Shown here piece by piece: positions 47,001 to 56,200 of a stretch of 64,000 nt of DNA (positions within the stretch are counted from its first letter, which is position 1; each line of letters starts with the position of its first letter). The notes under the pieces were generated by a model that was not told where the DNA came from, ran no database searches, and saw nothing but the letters and a program-made list of their open reading frames with translations. The translations under genes and the position numbers were made by a program. The stretch is from Sipunculus nudus (Eukaryota > Annelida > Sipuncula > Golfingiida > Sipunculidae): assembly GCA_026874595.1 (NCBI GenBank), contig CM049317.1:58766118-58830117 (forward strand). The letters run 5' to 3'.

Positions 47001-48369
47001 AAGACTAAGGCAACAATTCTTCCTTCTTTGAGCCTCAAACTACGACCTGGTAATTTTCAAAACAGTCACACAAAAGTCTCCGAGGAGGTGGTTGCTCAAA
47101 TGTGACTCAAAGGAGGCAGAAGGGATGCACTTGCAGAATTGAGGCACAGTGGTCGTGTTGGTTGCACAGGGGAAGCAGAGGGGAGGCAGACATGAAAATG
47201 CCCTATATTTGCATTTTGGGAGGTTCAAGGAAGACACAAGTATCAGTGAAACAGTTACAAAGAAACAGGATTTACTGGGTTTAAGCGACCATTGAGCGTC
47301 CTGGCCATTTTTTGGTTGCTCAAAGGTGGCACCAAAGTCGCATTACTGTGTAAAGAGGCCTTAAGGGAATACAAACACATTTTAGGGAGCATCCTACAAG
47401 AAGGACCGCCCACATGGCGAAGGCCTGCATTCTTGAGAATGCATATTTCTAGTTTATTTATTTTAATCGAACAGGGTACGTTGCTCGTGGACACCTGCAG
47501 GAACAGAGAGCATATTTGATATCTGACGCTGACTGTTATGCCGAGTGGAAAAAGGCCAGGAGCTCCATCATGGGACCTCACAGTATTTGCCTGGAGGGGC
47601 CTGATAGGGCCCGTATCTGCAAGGTAAGAGATGGAAACGTAACTGACGTGAATGGAGCTCACCTGAATACATCTTTAAAACTACCTGTTTACATGTTACA
47701 TACGTTAAATATTAATTAAATCTCGGTTTTTACCCTTAAAATATCATGGTACCTGATGATATTTCATTCTAATACTGTTTGCTTAATTCTGAACATTCTA
47801 GTGGAAGTAAACTATCACCGGGCACGAGCAAAGGCGCAAAACATAAACATAGCTCACACGCCACCTGGTAGCCGTATGTGCAACTTCACCAATCAGGATT
47901 TTTCAAGCTTTCAACCGGTGTTCTTTCTTCTGTGTTTCTTCTTTCAGGTTACAGTTTCATCTCCTTGTTTGGGAATTATAGCGCATGCACAAGATCGACT
48001 TGCAGTCAGGCAGTCCTATTATGGTACACAGACACACCTAAACCCACACAGAACCATAAAAACGTATAAAACAAGACAATTTGTTATGCTAAGCCACTGT
48101 GTCGGTGGACATATACTTTTGTATAAAGCCAAAATAAACCAATAGTGTAAGATAATGCTTTTATTTTTGCAAATGATAATATACCTGTATCTCTTCAGGG
48201 AGACTCTGGGGGACCTCTACTGTGTCAACAAGGGAGTAAAAACTGGGTAGCTGCCGGGGTGGCCTCGTGGTCTAAGAGCAGATGTACCAAGACACGCTTC
48301 CCGTTCGCCTACGCAAACGTTACGCAGTACCTGGACTGGATCAACGAGAAGTGCCAAGACTGCTTCTAA
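39851..48369 (+). CDS. Secreted S1-family serine protease (complete, 8 coding exons, 298 aa)
   Basis: Joined exons are 39851-39899, 42937-42987, 43469-43572, 44261-44352, 45213-45347, 45685-45830, 47475-47623 and 48199-48369, all GT-AG with phases 1,1,0,2,2,1,0. This is a chymotrypsin-fold peptidase for secretion. It has a signal peptide (1-17), a short propeptide with a Cys in ESCG, an ILGG N-terminus at 53-56, and the catalytic triad His94 (SAAHC), Asp148 (NDI) and Ser245 (GDSGGP). Cysteines fit the five usual disulfides 1-122, 42-58, 136-201, 168-182 and 191-220. Extra Cys at 101/130 and 294/297 could pair. Odd points: residue 52 before ILGG is Gly, not Arg/Lys, and the S1 pocket has Arg239 (position 189), Ser267 (216) and Phe278 (226). 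Digestive, immune or egg-coat roles are all possible, and the substrate is not predictable by homology. Confidence 0.93.
41475..41655 (+). repeat. Dispersed repeat, copy 2
   Basis: Matches the reverse complement of 930-1175 in word order, including GAAACACTTTCTGTATAC and CAAAATATTACTTG. It lies in a protease intron. Confidence 0.75.
41975..42560. mobile_element. Inverted-repeat (fold-back) element in protease intron
   Basis: The left arm 41980-42095 reads AGACTGGTACCCCGCTCTAT, TATGGC, GACGGGCGTACAAAGCCATC. The right arm 42430-42545, reversed, reads AGACTGGTACCCTGCTCTAT, TATGGC, GACAGGCGTACAACGCCATC. About 300 bp of AT-rich spacer separates the arms. No ORF is shared by both arms. Confidence 0.8.
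42937..42987 (+). CDS. Serine protease exon 3 (propeptide)
   Basis: The acceptor is GTTTTAG and the donor CAAG|GTTTGA. Its 51 nt, phase 1 to 1, encode a short polar propeptide ([16 protein letters not shown]). The small size and phase symmetry would allow skipping without a frame change. Confidence 0.8.
43469..43572 (+). CDS. Serine protease exon 4 (activation site)
   Basis: The acceptor is ATATTTACAG and the donor GATG|GTGAGT. It encodes the propeptide Cys (ESCGVS), the stretch SDFETG and the mature start ILGGRDV, ending WPWM. The residue before ILGG is Gly. Confidence 0.92.
43665..43940 (+). repeat. Dispersed repeat in protease intron
   Basis: Shares GAAACGCCGATTCC, TTGTTTATAACATGTGG, TTAGTTACATGTGTTTCCT and AGCAGGAATTATCTA with copies at 18090 and 34340. 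Confidence 0.7.
43972..44016. repeat. (TA)n microsatellite
   Basis: An uninterrupted TA run within the protease intron. Confidence 0.95.
44261..44352 (+). CDS. Serine protease exon 5 (catalytic His)
   Basis: The acceptor is TATCCTACAG and the donor AAGA|GTAAGT. It encodes [17 protein letters not shown] with the catalytic His codon at 44336-44338 and the Cys42/Cys58 pair. It leaves in phase 2. Confidence 0.95.
44925..45060. repeat. Tandem TAACCTTTGACTTGATGTCA repeats
   Basis: Four diverged units of about 33 bp with TGACCTTT/TAACCTTTGAC and GTCAAAG words lie in a protease intron. They look like nuclear-receptor half-sites but may be a simple minisatellite. Confidence 0.7.
45213..45347 (+). 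CDS. Serine protease exon 6
   Basis: The acceptor is ATAAATTTCAG and the donor TCAC|GTAGGT. It encodes [15 protein letters not shown], the usual strand after the histidine loop, then a basic segment FFLRRWRNF. Two extra cysteines (101 and 130) may form a sixth disulfide. Confidence 0.92.
45685..45830 (+). CDS. Serine protease exon 7 (catalytic Asp)
   Basis: The acceptor is TTATTTTTACAG and the donor TATA|GTAAGT. It encodes [11 protein letters not shown] with the catalytic Asp codon at 45695-45697, then IRPVCLP (Cys122) and CYMTGWG (Cys136). Confidence 0.95.
46885..46945 (+). mobile_element. SINE tRNA-like head fragment
   Basis: GGCTAGTCTAGGAGTAGAGT (box A region), then GATCGTGAGTTCATGTCC (box B region). 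It resembles the heads of the three longer SINEs, on the plus strand and without their body. It lies in a protease intron. Confidence 0.6.
47365..47452 (+). mobile_element. Helitron-like 3' end, copy C
   Basis: GGGAGCATCC, AAGGACCGCCCACATGGCGA, a GCATTC-TTGA-GAATGC hairpin (47427-47442), ATATTT and CTAG at 47449-47452, then T. It lies 22 bp before a protease exon, so the insertion abuts the acceptor region. Confidence 0.62.
47475..47623 (+). CDS. Serine protease exon 8
   Basis: The acceptor is TTTTAATCGAACAG and the donor CAAG|GTAAGA. It encodes [20 protein letters not shown] (Cys168) and SICLEG (Cys182), ending DRARICK. The last four residues set position 189 as Arg and Cys191. Confidence 0.94.
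48199..48369 (+). CDS. Serine protease exon 9 (catalytic Ser, stop)
   Basis: The acceptor is ATCTCTTCAG. It encodes GDSGGPLLC with the catalytic Ser codon at 48205-48207, then [10 protein letters not shown] and PFAYANV, which give positions 216 and 226 as Ser and Phe. It ends EKCQDCF and TAA. Confidence 0.96.
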   Translation, partial: GDSGGPLLCQQGSKNWVAAGVASWSKSRCTKTRFPFAYANVTQYLDWINEKCQDCF

Positions 48370-48497
48370 AGACTTCCGCCAGATGGCGCTGCAGATACCA
48401 CCATAAACCATTGAGTCAGTGATGATGGAGGGTCGTTTGTGAGGGCTGCAAGTGCATTCTGCAAGTGCATCACGCGAGCTTTTTTTCTACTTTTGCA

Positions 48498-48503
48498 AAT
48501 AAA
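48498..48503 (+). terminator. PolyA signal, serine protease
   Basis: AATAAA 129 bp after the stop codon, followed by a TTCTTCTCTTTTTACG pyrimidine/U-rich stretch within 40 bp. Confidence 0.75.
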
Positions 48504-48539
48504 GTTACTTCGTATAAAATCGTTCTTCTCTTTTTACGC

Positions 48540-49640
48540 CTGCGCGAAGGGAGGGTTGTTGTTACCTCCTCTAAAGAAGATATCATGAGAGGCTTTCTAA
48601 GAAATTTTGTGAGCCATGGTTAAAAGAATAATTTAAATTTGCGAACTGATCAGTGTTATTGGTGCGTATATAAATATGAGAATCTGGACCCAGAACCCTT
48701 CAAATTCGCTCCTTTTTTCAACCATTTCTCGTTTTTTTTCTTTACAATATCTCCAAAATAAAACTGCTCTATTACCTAACCTTCCATAATACATAATTAG
48801 GGTGCTGTGACAATGAGGCCATAATAACGAATTATGACAGGCCTCTGTTTACTCGCTGAACAGAACTGGAGGGATTATTTAGACCTTGTGGCCCACTTTT
48901 ACCAAGCCCACCTACTTTTTCACAAGACCAAGGCGCCGGCGGCGAAGCAACAGTACATTAAAAAATGTTATTCAAAAAGTAATTGAGGATCTTATTCATG
49001 TTTATAAAGGGCTAGGCTAGCCTTGGCTGTCCTGTGGCTGACCTCGCACACCTCAAACTGGTTAAATTTCGAGGCGGGACTGGATGTAGGTGGCAGGTTG
49101 GTCAGAGGTATGCGCTCTGTAAGTGCTTTCTACAGATTCTTTACCTGTTTGTGTGTGTGCCTGTGTGTGCGCCTGCAATATATCTGAAGAATGTTTTATT
49201 TTATTCTGAACAGTTTTGACATATAGGTAGTCTAAATTAGATGAAATTTCAATGCACAAACATGCGCGTTTCAGAACAGTTTTGACATATAGGTAGTCTC
49301 AAGTAGATAACCTTTCAATGCAAATAAATGCGTGTTTCTGTGGAAAACATGATGTGTATGGATGCCTAGTGACAGAAAGGATGTATTATAATATATCTCT
49401 ATGATGAAACCTAGCAGTGAGTCACTGCACACAGCTTGATAATGGGACTTTCTTTTCTGTGATTAGATATGATTAAATCCAGTGCAGTTACATTATAGCG
49501 CACAGGGTCTTTGTAGTAAGACACTTTTTCGTTTGCAGTAAAAGTCATACTGAAACATTCTATAAAGAATGACAGTTCATATGTACTTCAGCATAAGAAA
49601 CCTTATGTCCAAGAAAAGTATGCAGTAGTAGGAGCATAAA
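48540..49640. other. No gene seen
   Basis: A local direct repeat, GAACAGTTTTGACATATAGG (about 49208 and 49273), marks a 65-bp duplication. A GTGTGTGTG patch lies at 49150. No exon is supported. Confidence 0.45.
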
Positions 49641-49689
49641 AGGATCCCCCCCCCCCGTTGTACTCCTATACTTAAAAGCAGCGCCGGAT

Positions 49690-50455
49690 CTTGCATCTTG
49701 CACCGCCACCTCCTCTTGGTACACTTGTTGTGTTGAGCCCCCCCCCCCTTGGTACACTTGTTTTGTTGAGCCCCCCCTTGGTACACTTGCTGTGTTGACC
49801 CCAAACCCCTCCTCTTGGTACACTTGTTGTGTTAAGCCCCCTTTTGGTACACTTGCTGTGTTGACCCCCACCCCCTCCTCTTGGTACACTTGTTGTGTTG
49901 AGCCCCACCCCCCCTTGGTACACTTGCTGTGTTGACCCCCACCCCCTCCTCTTGGTACACTTGTTGTGTTGAGCCCCCCCCCCTTGGTACACTTGCTGTG
50001 TTCACCCCCACCCCCTCCTCTTGGTACACTTGTTGTGTTGAGCCCCCCCCTTAGTACACTTGCTGTGTTGACCCCCTACCCCCTCCTCTTGGTACACTTG
50101 TTGTGTTGAGCCCCCCCCTTGGTACACTTGCTGTGTTGACCCCCACCCCCCTCCTCTAGGTACACTTGTTGTGTTGAGCCCCACCCCCCTTTGTACACTT
50201 GCTGTGTTGAACCCACCACCCTCCTCTTGGTACACTTGTTGTGTTGACCCCCCCCCCTTGGTATACTTGTTGTGTAGAGCTCCTACCCCTAGGTATAATT
50301 GTTGTTTTGTGTTGAGCCCCCCTTTTTGGTACACTTGTAGTGTTGAGCCCCCACCCCCCACCCCCCCCCCCCCACCCCAACTTGGTACACTTGTTGTGTT
50401 GAGCCCCTCCCCGCTCTTGGTACACTTGTTGTGCTGAACCCCCCCCCCCCCTTCT
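49690..50455. repeat. Minisatellite of TTGGTACACTTG units with poly-C spacers
   Basis: About 22 units of roughly 31-37 bp. Each is [CT]TTGGTACACTTG[TC]TGTGTTGA followed by C7-C15, with or without ACCCCCTCCTC. Units with TTGTTGTG and TTGCTGTG alternate, giving a higher-order dimer of about 70 bp. All long ORFs in either strand here are repeat-encoded. Confidence 0.95.
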
Positions 50456-51400
50456 GTGATCATGTATCCGCCCCTGAGAGCGCTGTAAGGACTCTAATAC
50501 GTAATATGTAAGGAGGCTCGTATAGGACACACAGACAATAATTTTTCATCATGTTCACACGCGATAGTATCTCGTTCCCATGCATGCGAGATAAAACGAG
50601 ATAAAAAATGTGTGTCCTATAGGAGCCACCATGTGTTACCTAACGCGGACTAGAGTAGTCGTTACCCTGACTACAATCTGCTATCTAATATCACAAAATT
50701 GGAAATTTAACTTCATATTTTTTGCTTATGATCTTGGTTCGGTTTACGTCATTCAAGAATGTATGACAGCCTTGCATTTAATCGAGTATTAATGGGGTGC
50801 TATGACTTATTGGAAAGATAACTATAAATATACTGGTAAAACAGTTTAACAGGAATGGAAAATAACTACATGCACTTAGGTTTTGTGCACTCGACCGAAA
50901 TCAGCACTCGAATACTCGGTATACGCTATTTGGGTTCGAGTACTCAAGTACTCCTTCAACAATCATATACATTTATGACATGAATTATTAAGAATTCATG
51001 TTCAATTAATTTATTATCCATGATGAATTTCAAAGTAATTTGTTGTCAGCATAGATTCCATCAAGGTCCTCTTGGCAACTAAAACATGTTGTCTATCTTA
51101 TCATCAGAGTTTACTGTCCCTTATTTGATATATAACCAGCATCCTGTTCACATCCTTGAAATTATCATCACAAATACATAGTACCTCTCTGACACAGGTC
51201 ACGCATAACACTTGTACATCGGAGATTTATTTATTTTCCTTATCTAAACGCACGGTACAGTCGTGTGTACACGTTCTCGTGTCTATATATCCATTATTTA
51301 AAGGTAGTTATGTGACCTCTTTCCTCTTTGTACATACGGATACACACACACATATATATATATATGTATATATATACTAAAACAGAGAATATACACTAAC
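50456..51400. other. No gene seen
   Basis: A GTGTGTCCTATA/TATAGGACACAC inverted pair at about 50520 and 50610 encloses a GATAAAACGAGAT patch, probably a small MITE. No gene is supported. Confidence 0.4.
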
Positions 51401-51445
<45 letters not shown>

Positions 51446-51465
51446 TCTCTCTCTCTCTCTCTCTG
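51340..51465. repeat. TATA, poly-C and (CT)n tract
   Basis: An (AC/AT) run is followed by C11 and about 54 bp of CT repeats. Confidence 0.95.
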
Positions 51466-51479
51466 TCTATCTCTTGTGC

Positions 51480-52838
51480 TGTTTTGTATACACACCATAT
51501 CCCGGTTGCCAAATCTATACGTTGTAAACCAAATTTATTACAGTTTGTTATAAACGATGTGCATTTTTTTCGTCTAATTAACATATAATTTTATTACATC
51601 TTTATATACAATAATTAATTCTACTTCGCCATCAGTGACTGACTCATAATCGGGAAAAAATCTTGTGAAACAGAAGGAGCTATTATGGTTACGATTTTAA
51701 AATTAACTAAATATTTGCAATCGCCAAGCGATCACTGGATGACCCTTTCTTCCCTCCCGGCAACAATGCGGGGATCTGCTCTTGCGTGTACGACCTATGG
51801 TATAAGGTCAAGGTAAAAAAAGAATATCAGTTGTAAATCTGTAGCCCAAGACTAATATTGTGCCCAAGTTTCAGTTTTGAAAATCAGCCATATCGGAGAT
51901 TTAGTGAAAACAGAAAATGACTGAAGAAAGAAAAACGACAAATATTTAAATCGGTTTTGCACTCGAGGAACTATAAGTAGAGCCATCTACATTAAAATAT
52001 CCAAATATGCATAAAAACAATTCAAATATAAGCATCCCCGTCTTACAGTAATTGTATTCCCGTTCTTCTTTTCTACTTTTTCTTTATATTCTGACACTTC
52101 TTTTCGCCTATTTTATTGATTTTTGACCAGAAGTTAACTTACACTGGTCCAAATACATTGACCTAGTTTTTGATCTTGACCTAGTTTGTGATCTTGACCT
52201 ATTTTCCAATATCAAGGGTCTAAAAGAATAATGTTGGAATGCAATGGTAAGTTTTATTAGTGATATCTCAAGTATTTTTTAATAATATGCGTATGACGAA
52301 AACGTGACATCACCACTTAATCTCGTCCGTATAAAAAAAACTCGAGAAGGAACAATCAAATTGCAATTATATTTTACAGAACTGCAGTTATAACCAAAAT
52401 ATGGGTCAATAGAGCAAAAGCTCAAGTTCACAAAAGAGTTCAAAAGAGTAGAGGGCCCTTTCTAAATAACTTCTAAATACATCAACTTTAAACAATGATT
52501 CCCATGCAGTTAACAAGGATAACTAACTTAAGGTATCATTATCAGTTTTTAATTAGCATCAGCAAATTCTAGGACACGTCATTAACGTTTGGCACGCATC
52601 TCCCTCTAAGCTGCTGGTCCTAGAAAATGATAACTACGGGAAACGTAAATTCTTTAAAATGAAAATTACGAAAACGTGACGTCACTATTTTCAGCTCAAA
52701 TTTCAAAATAGTTCTTACCAAACTATAAGAGTTTATATAGTCCCAACTTTGATTACCTTTCCGTGCCTGCCCAATCGACCGAACACCTTCCCACTATCCC
52801 CCATCCCGCCACCCCCCCCCCCCCTCCTCCATCCGGGT
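51480..52838. other. No gene seen; presumed 3' flank of receptor gene
   Basis: TGATCTTGACCTAG words repeat at 52160-52205. The remainder is AT-rich. No polyA signal could be assigned with confidence to the minus-strand gene. Confidence 0.4.
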
Positions 52839-52847
52839 ATATATATA

Positions 52848-52892
<45 letters not shown>
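52839..52892. repeat. (TA)n microsatellite
   Basis: A TA run with one TT interruption, 40 bp after the stop codon of the minus-strand receptor gene. Confidence 0.95.
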
Positions 52893-52894
<2 letters not shown>

Positions 52895-52932
52895 TACTGG
52901 GTATGAGATCAACGTATATTACTGAATGGGTA

Positions 52933-53284
52933 TTACCCTGTCATATATGCAGGGTTTTGTTTTATATACACCGTCTCACGAAGAACTGGGTCAAATCCAT
53001 TCAAGAGCTTTGGACGGAAGATAGATCCAGAACCCGACAATTCCTGTCTAATATACACTGCGTCCTCTGGTGGGAGAGTGTCAGTGGAGTAATCCCGGTA
53101 GGAGTCGTCACAGTGGCTTGCATCCGCCTGCTGGATGACCGGAAGTAACGGTTCTTCCGGAAATGAATTGTTTGCTCTACGAACTCGATGTAGTGACGCG
53201 TTCAACGTGTTTTCTGGATGAACAGCTCTGTGGGAGTGATCAGGTACTTCTGTGTAGAGCTGAGACATACCGCGAGCACTCTGT
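52933..53284 (-). CDS. Receptor cytoplasmic-tail exon (terminal)
   Basis: The acceptor CAGCAGTCAG|A is the only nearby AG that keeps the frame left open by the transmembrane exon (phase 2). It encodes 116 residues and TAA. Visible motifs are SQLYTEV, DAVYIRQ, ETVYIKQ and the C-terminal QNPAYMTG. The opposite-strand ORF is a shadow. Confidence 0.8.
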
Positions 53285-56200
53285 CTGACTGCTGACAGAG
53301 AAACATTTCCCGAACATGGCGTGTTGATCGGTGGCCTGTGATAAGCAAATGTGCCAATAATAAAATATGTGGATTATGGTCATGAGGATTTTATTAGAAG
53401 ATTCTTAGAGACTGAGAACTGATATATCACATGCATGTGTACGATGTGTGTGACGTCATGTTGTCATGGTAAGTAATGATTTAATATTACATCTCAACAA
53501 ATGCTTATTTCCTGCGGAAAGGTATGGTAATATAGAAAAAAAATACAATTAATAGTTCGATTATCTTGATAATTCGACCTTCCTTTCTTAAATCATTGAA
53601 TTGCATTATTCAATAACCAAAAAAATATCAGATGCAAAAATATCTTCAATACAATATATTCAAATATTTTATAACTAACAGTAATCTTCCGACATCCGAA
53701 TTTCGACATCGAGGTTTAAGTCCGTGTCTATATTTGAGTTGTGACATCCGCATATCAGTCAGTGTGAAAGAAACAATTGTGGCAATAAAGCTTTTGAGAT
53801 GTCTGCATGGATGGGTCACTCGGCATTTGGAAGGGACAAGCAACTACAAATCAAAGATACTCCCTGCTGCTGAGGGCTGCAGAGATTTTAGCTGCTATTG
53901 GAACCGTAGCGGCTGATCACCTTGAGGGTTAAAGAAATTGAAAGAAAGCTAACTGTACCTGTCTCGACCGACGCTTCGGTCCATTCTGTAGGAACGCTTG
54001 TTTTGTTTGCAAACCATACACAGGCACGTTACTAATGCAATGATGGAAATACATGCTCCTGCCACACCGACAGCGATCAGGATCACCCGCTCTGTAAAAA
54101 AAAATGATGACGTGTCACACCATGTTTCTTTGTCAGAAGTAATGACGTAAAAATCAAGATAGACAAAAGCCAAAATATAATGGGACTCCCCAATTAAAAG
54201 TAACAGTGTACGTATCTTTGTTTGTGCGGGAATAATAAGAGACATAATTTGAAAGAGAATCACAAGTGTAACGTCAAGAACTAAATTTAGAAATTAATAA
54301 ATTCTAGTTTGTTAAGTGATTCTGAACTTTCGTGAGAATGTTTAGGTCGTGTATTACTTTAAATGAAGGGATTTTCCTGTTCCTGGCCAAAATCCCGAAG
54401 GGCGAACGCCAAGCTGCCAAGGAAGCAGTTACTTGTCTTTGGCAGATCAGAGGATAACCGTTAATACCCGATTCAGGATGGTAAGCCGCGCTTAAGTCGT
54501 GACACAAGTCATATGAGGAACGCACTCCAATGGCCATCCTTCCTATTGCCTCAACACTGCTTAACACGTTTATTTTGGTGGAATGTATCGACTGATTAGA
54601 ACTTACTGTATGAATATTACAAATGTGCTCCATGATAGTGTAAAAGGATCTGATATATCTGGAAATGATTATACATGAATGTAAACTTATTATAATTCAT
54701 ACTTTCTATTTCAATTACACTGCTCAGAATGAAACGAATTCCACTATATCCCACATAAAGCTCTCACAGACTGCATATATGCCACATGACTGTTGCAATT
54801 TACTTCTGTTATGACGACGTCATAACATGACAACATCATGACCTGGCTCGTGACTCCTGACCGAGAGGGCTCTCCACAAAAATTCTCTTGAATGTTTTAA
54901 ATCACATATAAGAGAAATATTATTGGTCATAGGCCACTGAATTATTCATTAAATATTCGATATATTTTTGAAAATAAATGGAGTAGACAACATGCGAGAA
55001 TTTGACTGGATACAGATTGATACACATTCTGGTCTTTCAATTTTCCCAATTTATCCAAAAAATATAGCAACAGCTTTATTGTCACTGGTCATTCTTCAAT
55101 AATTCATTCTTTCGGTAAAATAAATCGAATTATGAATTATTGCTTGCACAAACACACTTAAACCACGCTGATCACATAAAGACCAGAATTTTTCCGTTTT
55201 TTTGTTGAGGCAACTGCCTCTATTTTTTGTTTGCTGTCCTTGATACTTAATCTAAGTATGTACATTTGCAGATTTCTATTTCGGTTGGGTATACGTGACA
55301 TGGCGGTAGCACTCGCTTCCTATTATGTTATTTTGCATCCTGGTGTCACCCAGGAACGGTGTCTACCGCACCTGCGGTCCTGGGCGTGTAATCACCTCCA
55401 TTGCTGGGTCATAACACCGAGGAACCCCCAAAGACACACTCGTGTGTGAGAGATACACGGCTATGGGAACCAGCCCTCCCATTAAGCCTGCAGAGCGCTC
55501 GCGCTGTGTGGGGGGCCGACCGTTAAGAGTCTCACCGCTCTTCGGCTCGAGATTTGAGTCCCAGCTGTGACCTACCTTAGACCAATGAAGCCGGTCTTTA
55601 ATTAAATATTTTCTATTCAAGGGTGCAGCACGGAAAAATATATTACGAAATTTATGGAGGTATGGGGTTGTGTATCGATCCATATCGATATATTTTAATG
55701 TAGCCTTAGTAATACTTACCCAGCGAGACAGTGTGTCTGCATGTTGCAATAACATCATGTCCCGCAGTATCCCATTCCGCAAGAATGGTGGATGTGTCGT
55801 ACTCTGAGTTGCCTTTAATTAAACATTAATTTCAGGTTTGATAATAATTGAAATGTTTCAATATTTAATTCTGCAGTTTCAGGCATATTTTCGGTTTTGG
55901 GAATTTCAACCCTTTGTAAACGCCTACACGGCCTCTTCCGAAATTCGAATATTACCATGCATTTTGCTACGAGACAAGTTTGTCTCGTAGCCGCCGAAGG
56001 AAATCGTAGCAAATCGCACTGTTCTGTTCTTGTTAAAAGATTATCCTGCAGGGGCGGATCCAGGATTTAGGAAAAGGAGGGATTCAACCCAAGAGGACTA
56101 ATGACTTATCCTATAAAAAAAGGTCCCCAGGTCCGGGGGGGGGGGGGGTCTAGGCCACAAAAAAGGTCTTGGACCCTTAAAAAGGTTGCAGCGGCTAAAA

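Noticed and set aside
50002-50530. Long Gly/Gln-rich ORFs on the minus strand (up to 153 residues)
   Set aside because: They are translations of the TTGGTACACTTG minisatellite in several frames at once.
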